A DNA stretch of 64,000 nt from Flammula alnicola. Lineage: Eukaryota > Basidiomycota > Agaricomycetes > Agaricales > Strophariaceae. This document shows positions 22,675 to 34,930 of the stretch, in pieces. The position numbers and the translations under genes are program-made. The stretch spans positions 62,001 to 126,000 of the forward strand of contig JADNRV010000130.1 in assembly GCA_015499995.1 (NCBI GenBank). Reading direction: 5' to 3'. Below the pieces are notes generated by a model. That model saw only the letters and a program-made list of their open reading frames with translations. It was not told the origin of the DNA and did no database searches. The stretch's first letter is position 1. The number at the start of each line of letters is the position of its first letter.

Positions 22675-24419
22675 CTTGTAGTACTTTTAGTCCAGATGCG
22701 GGTGCGGTTTTTGAGGAGCAAGCACCCCTTTTGTCCAACCCCAAATTCATATCGGAATCGATGGGACAGTGGGAACGAAAATATACGGGGAAAGCTTGCC
22801 AATGTGCTCGGAGACATCTTTCAGTCCAAAATGCTGCGACTGCATTCTATTTCGAGGTATCAGCAACCTGAGCCAAAAATGGGCCGAAGATGTTGTATTT
22901 CAAGTTCTTCGCTGCCCCACAGCTTCTAAGTGTTATTCTAAGCGCTAACCCGGGTAGAAGGATGAGACATACAGCAGTGTTCCGAAATGCTCTAAAACCC
23001 AACAGCGCAAGAGGGGCAGAAAGGGTGTCGACGTGGCGCTCAGCTGTTTCTGATTCTAGGGACAGTGCGCGGCCTCGGGGGGTCAAAGTTGGCGAAGGAA
23101 GGTTGAGGCGCTTCCAGCACTTGTTTGAAGATCCTGTTTGGAAATCATAGGAGTACAATTCCAAGATCTCGAGCAAGGCGTGAAGGGAACGCCCTATTCA
23201 ATTGATTATGTAACTCATTTCATCAGAGATCTCCGTCCATTAGAGCATATTCGCTGTGGGCGTAGACTATAATTTGATGTTCCATCGGCAAAATTTGGGT
23301 TGCACCTAAAATGGGAGCTGTGACACGGCAAGGCCCCTTTGTGGAAGCGTAAACGACGATGAACAGGATGGTGTTCAGCATCCTGCGTGCCCCTTGATAG
23401 TCCTATATTTGATGTACTAACTACGCTTTTCACCTGCTCTATAGTTCAAAATACCATCGACAAGGTGACTAGCCTTGCGTGCACTGAAATTAAAGACGGA
23501 ATTGCAGGTAGACAAATACTAAAGATAAACGATTCAACGAATGGGAACGAAATGAGCGCTCAGCGAACGGAAACAGAAAACGAGCCCGATTGGGATTGTC
23601 CTGCATCCGCTTTAGGCCCGTCAAGAGCAACATCAAGATGGGTGTGGAGCAGAAATTTGAAATGTGCAGCGAATATGCTCTAATCTCTGTCCAATGCTAC
23701 CTGCAATGTTGAATTCAATCTCATATCTGCCATCAAGTGTTGCGAACAGCCAAAATTTGGTGGATTGCTTCATGACTCATATGTGGTAGGTTTTAATTTT
23801 CTTACGCCAAGAATGGTTTTGGCAATGGCCCAAATCATTAGCTTCACCGGACATTCTTGTAGGCTTATTTACCTCGCATTGGCAGGAAAAATTAGTGTGT
23901 CCACTTCATGCCCCTCACCAATGTCTTTAACGCAGGTGCAACGTTGACCCTCCCACGTAACTCCATGCTGGCATGCCACGGCATCCTCTTCCTTCTGTCC
24001 TCCGGCCATCTGCGCATCCAGTTGAGCAGAGTTGAGCATGTGGGTCCTTCTCTTGTGGAAACTGGGGGCTTCTCGAGTCAAGCAAGCTTAAAGTTCATCC
24101 AAACAGTACTATTCATATCTATATCAGAAATCATCTCTTCAATGGCCAAAAATAAGCGCTCGGGAACTTCAGGGGTGGTTTATCTATCTTAAATTCTATG
24201 GCTGTCTTAGGTGGACGCCCACCAGTACAGTACTACCATCTGTGCCTCCCCAATACTTTGGAAAGTTTGTGGTTGGCACATCATTCACCCGAGACAGCTG
24301 GGATTTTGAAGTTTCCTCTTTATTCGGCTTCAATGTTTCAGATTTTATCAGATGCCGAGATCTGACCCAGCCAACCCTCTCCCAAATTTACTACCCCTAC
24401 CACTACCAACCCCTAAGAG
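22675..24419. other. Stretch without a recognised gene
   Basis: Only overlapping short frames on both strands (22847-23176 minus, 22890-23150 plus, 23387-23683 plus, 23869-24192 on both). None shows a domain. Includes the likely promoter of the alpha/beta hydrolase gene just above 22674. Confidence 0.4.
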
Positions 24420-24627
24420 CTACTTTTTTCGCAACAAGATCTTAACTGACCACCCTCAACAGTATATTTTACCCCCATGCACGCATGCCTTTAGACAAAC
24501 ATAATTTAAATCACAGTATTTACAATCCCACCTCTTAGAACTAGATTCAAGAAATTTCTAATACAAAGTCTGTAATTACAGCTGTGGCTTGGACGTCCTA
24601 TTAATATCGAATTCGGAATCATCAATC

Positions 24628-26174
24628 TCAAAATTCATCTGGTCCTCGCTTTTTATCACCAACCTCCTGGGGATTCTAACATTAATACTCGAAATATAAC
24701 AGAAACCGGTATGTAAATAGACTCACCCCTGGCGTAAATCTATCTCCTGAAAACGATATCTCCTCACGGGTCACCAATATGCCGCCATGCATTCTTGATT
24801 GCCCATTTTCTGAGGCCATGTGGTTCACATGGGATAATGGGATAGGAACTTCATTAGGTGTAAAGGTGGAATTTACGGAAGTTACCCGCATCCTGCTATT
24901 GAACATGACCATCATAGAGTTCGAGTATAGTTTCCCCAGGGCACTGACACTCGTTTGGTAATATGTTGGTTGGCCGGGAAGGTAGTTGAGGATGAGCGTG
25001 ACAACAGCGATAGCGGCTTTGCGAGGAGGAGAAACAGGGTCAGAATGGGATGTCGATTATGCTACTTGCCAGAGATGCGCGTACCCGTTAGCGTTCCCGT
25101 CCCAACTATCAGGCGAATAACGCTTGTAATTAAAATATGTGTCTTCATCATGCCGCTGTCTCGGCTCTTCAACTGTAGAGGTAGATATACCATTAGCCGG
25201 CGCTTAAATCTAACGTTAAGGGAAGTTTTAAACGAACGTAGTAGGACATAGAGGCGGCAATAATGACATCGCATGCAGCGCTACCACCTTGCCAGATCTT
25301 GAGAAAAGTACATTAGACCTATCAAGGGACGAATATATATGGGTGCGAGGCTGGGGACTCACCCCAATGGCGATAAAGGAATTCGTCTTCAAAAAATTGC
25401 TGAACAACTTTGCTTGTTTCAATTGGACGCCAATTGTCAATGCTCCTCCCAATTGGATGAGCGAGAACTGACATAGTCAAAAGCATTGATTAGGAGTCAA
25501 ACTCTCTCGCTGAGTGAGATTTTATGTACCAGCATCACGATCGCAGCGACATATTTTTTCTGGGACAGAACACTGATCCTATAGGCATAGAATGCCTGTG
25601 CAACAAAGGCAACTAAATCAAGATGGAAATTCAATATTCAGGTATGATGCCGAATCGTCCAACAAAGGATACGCACCTATCCCACTCAAGATCGGCACCG
25701 AAAACCAGAGGATGTCAACATCGTTAAGAACCTCCGGATTTCCGAAGCCAGTCGCGAACGAGCGGAACGCGCTTGTCGTGAGCAGGAACGTCTGCGTTGC
25801 CTCGAGTATGTAATCCCCATAGACCAGGGCCTTGGTTGACATCCGATCCTTCGGAAATGCTAGATAATATAAATCTTGAAAGCCAGGTCATCAATTCATT
25901 GCGTTAGTTTAACAAAACCTCAAATCGATCGCACTCACAGACTTGCACCGAAAGCACTCCGAATAGTCCCCAATTCAAAATGTACCCGAGCAGCTATTCG
26001 GCGCGTGCGATGTTAATGAAAGCGACTACAAAGGGCTTAGTAAAATGCACTTACCAGCGGGCCTGCACTGCGTTAGATGGACAGACAGGTTAGTGCGCTA
26101 AGGTGCGGTAATTATCACACTGCAAGTGCTCACGTTCGGCTGAGGTCAGGTGCAGTGCTAGAGGCGGTCGACAT
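24628..26174 (-). CDS. DUF6534-family multipass membrane protein, copy A
   Basis: Member of the basidiomycete-expanded DUF6534 integral membrane family (function unknown, seven-helix-like). Spliced reading: MSTASSTAPDLSRT, then AGPL, LGYILNWGLFGVLSVQVYLY, LAFPKDRMSTKALVYGDYIL, FLLTTSAFRSFATGFGNPEV, FVAQAFYAYRISVLSQKKYV, GGALTIGVQLKQAKLFSNFL, IWQGGSAACDVIIAASMSYY, DSGMMKTHILITSVIRLIVG, IAVVTLILNYLPGQPTYYQ and KLYSNSMMVMFNSRMRV, the family's conserved C-terminal block. The last exon starts EVGDKKRGPDEF and then stops at 24630-24628. One extra A relative to copy B shifts the frame, so this copy loses about 17 residues of tail. All other joins are in frame with normal GT-AG introns. Confidence 0.8.
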
Positions 26175-26628
26175 TTCTGAGTTGAACATGGAAAGGATTG
26201 TAGATGGAGAGCCCGACCCCAAGACTTGCAGGTCCATATATATCAACCAGGCTTTCCATAAAAGGCATTAAAATATCTTTCGTTGTGACAATGGTGCATG
26301 CGGACACACTGGACTGGATCTGTATTAAGGGAAGAAACTGAGATGAACCGAGTTCGAAGTAAAGATAACTTGACCATCGTGGGTTTGTTCGTGAACTTGT
26401 ACTAATACAACAGCGCTCTGTGTATCATTCATCATGTTCCCGTCTCGAAACCGTAATTCCTTGGCCAGTGCACTGAGACCTGTGCGATAGTCGTAGATAC
26501 CAAGCATTCGCAAACCCAGGGGGATATCTGAACACTGAACACTGTTCCAGCAAACAGGTATCAGATTGGACAGCTACCCCGAAGCAGTGATATCAAGTCA
26601 ACGGGAAGAAGACACTGTTTTCTGTATG

Positions 26629-26702
26629 GAAAGCAAGAGCATCACGTCCACAGTAACTGTGGATGTGATGCTCGTTACTGTGGACGTGATGCTCTTTCCA
26701 TA
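26629..26702. repeat. Imperfect palindrome with nested direct repeat
   Basis: A perfect 21-base arm at 26637-26657 is repeated in reverse complement at 26674-26694. The 16-base spacer repeats part of the right arm (TGTGGATGTGATGCTC). The arms extend outward with TATGGAAA / TTTCCATA. The matching place in copy B (about 37920-38000) has only scattered pieces, so the palindrome grew in copy A or decayed in copy B. Confidence 0.85.
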
Positions 26703-27560
26703 CATTTCTGGCTTCGCGAACCAAATCTTCCAATATAAGTAAAGCGAGACAACTTTGTGAAACAGATTATACCGATTCCGTTCTATTCGCATGGCTATTT
26801 TTAGAACACCTCGACCAGCGTCAGACGCGCATCTGGAACTTTGGCAGGCGCGTTCGCATTTTTTGCTTAAATTGTGCAAGCGTGTCTGTATAGAGGAGCT
26901 ATTGGTAGAGACGTTGAACCGTGAAACTTTTGAGACAGCATAGCACCTACTGTTTACGCTGAATTATGCTGGAACATTGTTGAAGGGTAGTTCACGACGG
27001 CACTAAGACCTACAGGACCCACATCACCTATTTCGACCCTTTTCCCACATAAAATTGGAACCTATACACGAGTGTTCAGAAATAGCGCTTGGCAGTTCGA
27101 CGTGCAAAACGACATTTGCTGTCTGTCTGTTCACTGTTCAAGTGAGGAGTCATCCAGGTAATTAGGGTGCATACAAACCTGAAGGCGGCGCCCGCCAAAG
27201 TCCAAAATCTTGCTCGACGTACTACCTTTGGTAGAACGTTAGTAGCGGGAAGCTGCCGAAAATAACCTCTCCTCTAGCACATTTTCTTGATCAAGCCCTC
27301 CACGGCCTTAGCATAGTCGGCTGAGTCCTTGCATGAATATGACAATAAATTTATCTCAAGTTCAGTCGGATCATTGTCCAGTGCCATTTTGAAGAGACAA
27401 ACCTTAAGATAGCATTGGCCTCAGCATGATATACTTACTTATCCCGCTATGCTCGGCATCGACCTCCCCAACATTGTTAACTTAGATGAAACGACGAACT
27501 TGAACTCGCGATATCTTCGAAGCGCTTGGGCACCTGTACACACATCAGATTCTCCTTGAT

Positions 27561-28884
27561 ATCAGTTATCCTTAGTTGTCAATATTTCTCAGAAAACTCA
27601 TCAGAAGAGGTATTTTGAGGATGCGAAGATATACAGGGCGTTTGCAGGTGCCAATTGATAACATCAGGATGATGCTCCTTGCTACGCAACAGTCCCTCGT
27701 TCAGAATGCGAATGCTCATTCAGCAAGTGACAAATACATCCCCGATAGCTGGATGCCGCTGTGGGTCGCGGTTCAAAAATACCGACACCACTTGAGAAGC
27801 TATGTTTGTGCTGTCTGCGCAATTTGATTGGTTCCATTCTTCAGAGTCCACAGCGGTTCTAGGTGACAGTTGGTGACAGTTGGTGATGGTGTTCCTTCCC
27901 ATTCAATTGGCCAGGGACAATCTTCCATTTCAGTAATTTTACTTGAGTACCATTTTAGATGAGTACCATTTTAGATGTGAGGCGCATCGGCTAAGCGCTT
28001 CGGGGACAGAGACACTCCAGATTCGTCGACGTGGTGAAAGAGGGAAGGCACACGAGCTGTGAAGGTTGGGGTTGGTCAGCGAAGCTGACGCGGGACACGG
28101 TGCAAAATGTACCGATACTGTAAAACTCGCGAGGAATGGACGGTGAGGACAGACGAGCGCAATGTCGATGAATGACGCTGAAGCGAGCAGAGAGAAAGGT
28201 TTTACTCTGCTCACCTGGACGCCGTGACCAGAAACTCCTGGCCGAGGGCGCGGTAATATGTCAATTCAACAAGCCAGGGGAACCTTACTTAGACTGTAGA
28301 TCAGCGGAGGTCACAGTGTGGGGCCAATGAACCAAAGGCGTTATCCAGTGAAAGACAGATGCGTGATGGTTTGTCGACAAGCTTAAGTGAGCCTTTGTTT
28401 ACTTGCTAACGGCCTCCCTTTTGTGGGGAACTTGACGTGCATGAATCATGAGGCATCGATGATGCCAGATGGTTTGTCGAGTGAAGATTTGAGATTTTGT
28501 TTGCAGTTGTTTGCTAATGGCTTCCCCTTTTCGTGACAGCACTTGCCAGTGAGCTTGAAATTTTGAAAGCTTGAAGGTTTGAACTTGTATCGACTCTTAT
28601 CACTGAACGTCCTCTAGTGCTATTTGTCTCCTGTTAACTGGGACCCTAATGTGCTACTCAACGCACATCCAGACCATCGATCATGGTGAACAACAAGCAC
28701 GGCATGTGCAAGAACTCAATATAGTACTCAATACTCAATATCGATCATGATGAACAAGCGCGCATGCATGATGCTGCATGATGGAACATCGCAGAGAAGC
28801 TTCGGGTTCGGACACCCCATCTCTATTGTCAGCTTGATAAGACTCTAAAAATAATGTGAAAGTCTTGTATGTATATCACTAAAC
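27561..28884. other. Gene-poor flank upstream of the A-T-R gene
   Basis: No protein family recognised; open frames at 27576-27827 (+) and 28214-27939 (-) have no motif. A 16-base tandem duplication (GAGTACCATTTTAGAT, twice) lies at 27945-27976. Two similar segments near 28390-28420 and 28500-28540 share TTTGCTAA/GGCTTCCCTTTT-type sequence. Confidence 0.4.
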
Positions 28885-28892
28885 TATATAAG
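28885..28892 (+). promoter_or_regulatory. TATA box (TATATAAG) of the A-T-R gene
   Basis: TATATAAG lies 38 bases before the ATG at 28930, which would give a very short 5' UTR. The match is good and the position plausible; no other core element is clear. Confidence 0.5.
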
Positions 28893-28929
28893 CAGACGCT
28901 GACATCCTGTCCCCAACACAGCGCTTGCA

Positions 28930-31900
28930 ATGACGAGCATTCCCATCCACCCGCCCACGGATTATTCTGTCGCTCTTCCAGAGGTCATCGACTTTCACAG
29001 GAAGAACAATCCCAACGAAACCGTCTACATCTTTTCACAGGATGGCAGTCCGGAACCTACCAACATCTCCTACCTTGAATTTGGACGCGCGGCCGACCGT
29101 GTTGCACATTATATCAGGCCAGGGAGGACTGGTCCAGATCGCCAAGTCATAGCCTTTGTCGCTTTGTCTGACACGTTGCTCTACCAAGCAGTAACCGTCG
29201 GCATTACGAGAGCGGGTTTCATCGTGAGTTGCACTTGCAGAAATGGCGGTGTCTTGTTCTTGGTTTGACCTTGCCAATTTCTAGCCCTACCCCATGTCTC
29301 CACGTAACACCGCTGCAGCCATCATTAAGCTGTTGAAGGACACATCGTGCCACAGATTGCTCACGACCTACCAGACCCTCCGCCCGCTCGTCGATGACAC
29401 CAGGTCCGAGCTCGCTGCTTCCGATCCTTCATACATCTTTACCGTAGATGAAGCACCACCCTTCCAGGACATCTTCCCGAAACTCGGCCGTGAAAAGGCA
29501 GAGGATCCGTTCCAGGAATATCCCAGCGGGGCGCGGGCGCCCATTGACGATGTCCTCCTCTACCTCCATTCGTCTGGCAGCACCGGCTTTCCGAAGACGA
29601 TCCCGCAGACGTTCAAGTCTATGGTCCACTGGGCGAGTCTCCGTACGTACATATCCTCTTCTCCCATCTATCATGTGTTTAGGCTCAAACAACGCATCCT
29701 CAGCCCCCGTAACCGATAACATCAACTATAAAGTCCCATTGACGGTGGCTGGTCATGCCCTGCCTGCATTCCACACACTAGGGATCATAGTCCACCTCAT
29801 GATTGGCCTCTACGCGATGGCGCCCATCAGCCTCTTCCCCCCAGTCGCCACGACGCCGACGGCAACGCCTATGATGCCTACCCCCCATAACATCTTGGAC
29901 CACACCACGCGCACGCGATGCAACTCGCTCGTCGTCATCCCTGCCCTCCTCCAAGTGTGGGCTCAGGATAAGAAGGCGGTCGAGCAGTTGGCTGCCCTCG
30001 AATTCGTCGTAAGCACGACAACTTATCAATATTTTTGCCAGTCGTGACAAGTACTCATTTGAGACTATAATTGCTTTTTACAGGCATACTCCGGAGGCTC
30101 CGTACCCTCGAAACTGGGCAACTTCATGACCGAATCTGGCGTGTACATAATCCCCGTGTACGGCGCGACAGAGTTCGGTGCCCCGTCGGGCTTCTTCCGC
30201 AGGGAGGGCGACGAGAAGGACTGGGAGTATCTCTCGTTCTCTGACAGAGCCGATATTCGCTGGGATGCGCAGGGCGATGGGACGTTCGAGTCACAGTTCT
30301 TGGTAGGTTTTTCGTTTTCGGTTTCATTCGGCTTTCCCGGAGGCGGACATGAGAAGGAAACTCATTTTTGTTTATTATTTTAGACTAGCGAGACACATCA
30401 AGTTTCCATAGAGAACCTCCCCGACGTCAAGGGATATGCCAGCTCTGATCTATGGGTGCAACACCCTACGAAGCCGTACTTCTGGAAAATGTGAGTTTTT
30501 CGCGCTTTCGGCTTTGAATACATTTCGCATTTCGCTGACATCCCCTTCCTCCTTTTTTTCTTTGCAGTGTCGGCCGCAAAGACGACGTTATCGTGCACAC
30601 GTCCGGAGAAAAGACCGTCCCAGCGCCGATGGAGGATATCCTCATGAGCAGCCCCTAGTTCGTCTCCAAGTTTCCTTTCATTCAACGACTTGCGTCTCTA
30701 ATTCATTTTTTTTAAATGCACATAGCATTATGGGCGTTACGATGTTCGGCCGCGAGCGGGACCAAGCCGGCGTCCTCATCGAGCTCAAACCGCCGCACGC
30801 TATTGATGTGAACAACGAGAGCCAGCTTGTTAATATTAGGAATACCTTGTGGTTAGTTTGTCTTTCAAGTTTTTAGCCGTGCGTTGGGCCGCTAAATGGA
30901 CACTGACTTGACTTCCTCTTCCTCCATGTACACAGGCCGATTGTGGAAGAAGCCAACAAAGTCGCGCCGGCGTTCAGCCGCATCTTCAAAGAGATGATCC
31001 TCATCGCGTCCCGCGACAAGCCCCTTCCCCGCGCGGGCAAGGGGACCGTCATGCGCAAGGCCGCGCTGCTGGCATATCAGACGGAGATTGATGATATGTA
31101 AGTCTTTTCGACATAGATTTATCTTCAGCATCCATAAGTTACTTACTTACTACGAACCCTATTAGATACGCCAAGGTCGATGCAACTGTCAAGGCCGAGG
31201 CGGTCGTTCCGCCGCCGTCTTGGAGCACAGAGGATACGGTGGCGTGGTTGCAGACGCAAGTCCAAGAAATTCTGTCGGGGCAGCAGTTCTCCGTCTCGAG
31301 GGATCTGTTCGAGCAAGGCATGGACAGGTAAGGCTTTTTTTGACCTTCCGTCTAATTTTACATACCTCTCATCATACATTTTCTTTCAGCTTGAGCACGA
31401 CCATCCTCCGGCGTCGCATCGTAGGCGCTCTGCAAGCCAAGGACACCCACCAGCAGGCCGCAGCCAAGTTGGTCACGCAGGCGACCATATACAGCAACCC
31501 CTCCATCGACAAGCTCGCAGCGTTCCTCGTGGCGGTCGTCGCTGACCCGGAGAACTTCGTGTTCACGTCCAGCCGGACGGACGCTATCGAGTTGATGATC
31601 GCCAAGTACAGTACTGGCCTGTCTCAGCCTATCGCTCAACATAATGTCAACGGCAACAGCACCGCCAATGCACACCGGGTCGGCCGTGATGATGAGGCTG
31701 TCGTGCTCCTCACGGGCTCGACGGGTAACCTCGGTGCGCAGATCTTGGAGTCGCTCCTGCGCGACCCGAGGGTGAAGAAAGTTTATGCGCTCAACCGGCC
31801 GTCGAGCAGCCCCAAGTCGGTGCAGGAGAGGCAGAAGGAACGGTTCACTGATAAGGGTTTGGATGTGTCCTTGCTCGAGCGCTCTTCCGGCCGGCTCGTG

Positions 31901-33157
31901 TTCTTGGAGGGCGAGGCGTCGCATAGGAATTTAGGCCTCAAAGATGCTATTTACGATGAGGTACGCCGCTTCGTTCCAGTATACGATTCCTGCAATGCCT
32001 CACGTGTTTTGCATTTTGTTTTTTGGGTACAGCTACGTAGCAGTGTGACGACGATCATCCACAATGCGTGGAGGCTGGACTTCAACCTGTCCCTGTCGTC
32101 CTTCGAGCCGAACGTACAGGGCACGCGCAACCTCGTCGACCTCGCGCGGTCGAGCGCGCACGCCGCGTCGGTCAAGTTCCTGTTCACGTCGTCCATCGCG
32201 TCCGCGTTCTCGTGGGACAAGGCGCAGGGCGCGTACCCCGAAGAGGTCCTTGATGATCCGAAGTATGCTGTGGGGAATGGGTATGGGGAGAGTAAATATG
32301 TTGCTGAGAGGGTTAGTGGGCTCCTCCTCTTGACTTTCTTTTTTCAGTTGCGGGATTGACGTGTCTCTTCTAATTAGATCCTCGCCCAGAGCGGCCTGCA
32401 AGCGACGTCGTTCAGGATTGGCCAGATCTCCGGAGGTCATCCCAACGGTGCTTGGGCTACCTCGGACTGGGTGCCCATTCTCGTCAAGTCGAGTCTGCGT
32501 TTGAACGCCCTCCCAGCTGCCACTGGGGTAAGCTCTCGTCTCTCTCTTACTAAGAGTTGTACATACGCTAATAAATATATCAACGACCTCAGGTTGCATC
32601 GTGGCTGCCGATGGACGCCGTGTCCAAGACGATTCTGGACGTCGCCTGGTCCGCCGAGTCTCCTGCGGCCGTCAACGTCGTGCACCCGCGCCCTGTACCG
32701 TGGAACCACGTCTTCTCGTCCGTCAACGAGGCCATCGTCCAGGAGGGCATCTCAGCTGCCAAGTTGCAGACGGTCGATTTCCAGACTTGGGTTGAGCACT
32801 TGGAAGCTCATGCGGATAACGGTAACGCCTCTACTGAGATTTTGACCCACATCGTAAGTTGTTCGCTTTTTATTCTTCTTTTTTATATCCCTTGGGTTTC
32901 TTGAGCGCTTTCGTTGATGTTCATTCCTTCCAATCTACTAGCCCGCGATAAAGCTCCTTGACTTCTTCCGCGCGACATCTGCGCTGGACGCCGCGCTCCG
33001 CCAACAGGGCAAGGAGGAAGTGGAAACTGGCGGATTGGCCACGTTCTCGACGACGAAGGTCCAAGCCATCAGTGAAACTATGCAGACATTGCCTGCCATT
33101 GGCGAGGCGCATGCCCAGATGTGGGTCAAGTATTGGAAAGGGGTTGGATTCCTTTAG
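28930..33157 (+). CDS. Adenylate-forming reductase (NRPS-like A-T-R)
   Basis: Three-domain NRPS-like enzyme: an adenylation domain activates a carboxylic acid, the thiolation domain carries it and the reductase releases it as an aldehyde or alcohol. Start MTSIPIHPPTDYSVALPEV. Adenylation motifs: LYLHSSGSTGFPKTI (phosphate-binding), YGATEFGAPSG and GRKDDVIVHTSGEKT, then PAFSRIFKEMILIASRDKPL and GKGTVMRKAALL. Thiolation: DLFEQGMDSLSTTIL, where the Ser of DSL takes phosphopantetheine. Reductase: VVLLTGSTGNLGAQILESLL (NADP-binding TGxxGxxG), FLFTSSIASAF and YGESKYVAER (catalytic YxxxK). Ends KYWKGVGFL at 33157. About twelve short introns, all in frame at the junctions checked. There is no condensation domain. 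It resembles the basidiomycete adenylate-forming reductases related to aminoadipate reductase; the substrate is not predictable by eye. A broken partial copy lies at 20037-20734. Confidence 0.9.
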
Positions 33158-33243
33158 TTGTTAGGCACGATGATGAGGAATTGTTGCTTGCAGTATTGTC
33201 GTTAGTTTTTGTATGTACAGTAGATTGTCAACGCTTCGCATGT

Positions 33244-34930
33244 ATTATAATAAAGTCGTCCGTGAGCTATCGACCTCTCCAACTATCTGATTCGCGATAC
33301 ATAGGCGCACGAAATCAGAGTGCTGAAATAACGCGTCTCCATCGTGGATTACAACGGACAATTGCAAATGAGTCGAGTGCGGTAGCCTATTAGTCTATCT
33401 ATGCCTTGACTCCTCCAACTGAGTCCTTCCCCCCTTGGGCGCTTTTTGGTTGCAGAGATATGCCAGCTCGAGGTGGCTCCGACGATGACGACGACAGAAG
33501 TCTTGCAGCTCATAGAGGAAGTATGCGAAGATTGAGAGCTATCGACGGGCTTGCCGCAATAGGTCAACTGTGAGCACTGAGTCATATGAGCTGTCCTGTC
33601 GTCGGCCGTCATCGCGGCTCCCCCTTGCAATGGCCGTCGTTCTCGAGCAACCGCAAATCCCCTATGTACTAATCTACGGTGTATGCCTATCGACAGTCTT
33701 TGGTCTGATAATCCATCGCGACCGGGGTAACTAGGACGACGACGACAGATGCTCAAAGAGGAAGTATGCGAAGGCGAGAGCTATCGACGGGCGTGCCGCA
33801 ATAGGTCGGCTGTGAGCACTGAATCGTATGAGCGGTTCTGTCGTCAATCGTCGTCGCAGACCCTTGCATCCCAACATCCAGGATGCGCAGGCCCCCCAGA
33901 CGAAGAACGTCTCGCGCCGCCAACCGTCACTGGCCTACTACGGTCTACCGACATCTACATTAACCTCGCATCCGAGTTTTTTGCGCGCCTTTGGCCGTGT
34001 TGTATAGTGTGGTGGCGGTGTGGTGTGGACTACCCCGGTGGACTCGTGGAGACTGTAGTCGCCAGAGTCATGGCAATAGCGATAGGTACTGGGTCGAAGG
34101 GTAGTGGTGTTTATCTTTGAAATTGCCGAAGCAAGATCATGGAAGATCGACGTGCCCCACATTGGGTCACCCTACCGCTATGCATGACTCTTTCGGGGCG
34201 CCAGATTAGGATAGACAAGAGACAAGGAGGCCGCTAAAGACATCGCGTGAGTCATGATGGAGAGCATAGGCAAATGATAAATACCGAGACGGTCGTGGCT
34301 TCCAGCCATAAATAGGCACCACGACATGTCGCAGAGATGAGTTCAAGCACACCGTTATTGAGCGTCCAAGGGCAAATGAACTGGTCGGCCAAGGCGAGAT
34401 TAATATTGTGGCGAGCAATATGGCATCGACCGCCGAGCGAGTGTCTTATGCATGGCACGTTAGTGGTCGAAAAGAAAATAGTGAGTCGACCTGGAACATA
34501 CTTCATGATGACGACTCAGCCATCAGTTTAGTGGTTGCGCGCAAACGTTGAGGAGTCTAACTTAAAGGTGAATATAGTGAACAAACGCGAAGGGCGTGGA
34601 CGTACGATAGAAGTATCGCCTAGGCGAGATGGCTGACGTTGACCGATAACAACGACCACCAGCCATGTGCATGGCGATGCGGTGGTGGAAACGAAGCTAC
34701 AGCACCACGCATGTCAAGAGTAAGCGATAGCATCGAGCTCGAGGGTAGCTCGTATTGTTGTCGTATTGAGTAAAGGATATAAAATTTGAGAGAAGTGGGA
34801 GATGGTGGTGGTTTGAGATAGAGAGGGACGGAAAGGAAGGACAGGGTTTTATACACCCGCGGAGTGGCTGGCGGCCATTCTTCAAATGACGGCCATTTTC
34901 AAAACATGCCAGCCTCCAGGCGAGTTTGTA
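33244..34930. repeat. Long direct repeat, unit-1 copy C
   Basis: Begins about 85 bases after the A-T-R stop codon and matches 44561-46376 in direct orientation (shared TATAATAAAGTCGTC at the left, GTAGCCTATTAG/GCG, AGCTATCGACGGGC, GCCGAAGCAAGATCATGGAA, CCTCCAGGCGAGTTT at the right). It contains an internal tandem repeat: the segment from about 33518 (GAAGTATGCGAAGATTGAGA) recurs at about 33762. Several open frames exist on both strands, but they are not consistently kept between the two copies, so it is treated as non-coding. Confidence 0.85.
34768..34920 (-). promoter_or_regulatory. Promoter-like module with facing TATA motifs (copy 1)
   Basis: On the minus strand a GTATAAAA box (rc of TTTTATAC at 34850) is followed by a C/T-rich tract with ACCACCACCATCTCCCAC, typical of a fungal core promoter and start site. 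A second ATATAAAA-type motif faces it on the plus strand about 80 bases away. The same module occurs at 39650-39800 and 46205-46370. Promoter activity is inferred. Confidence 0.4.

Larger units (their letters stand above)
24420..27560. repeat. Long direct repeat, unit-1 copy A
   Basis: Matches 35728-38590 in direct orientation over nearly its whole length, with small indels. Shared landmarks include the 3' flank ACCCCCATGCACGCATGCC, the complete DUF6534 gene, the upstream TCTGTATAGAGGA stretch, a CGACGTACTAC segment and the far end GATATCTTCGAAGCG. Copy A also has about 250 bases near 26940-27110 and a larger palindrome that copy B lacks. Confidence 0.9.
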
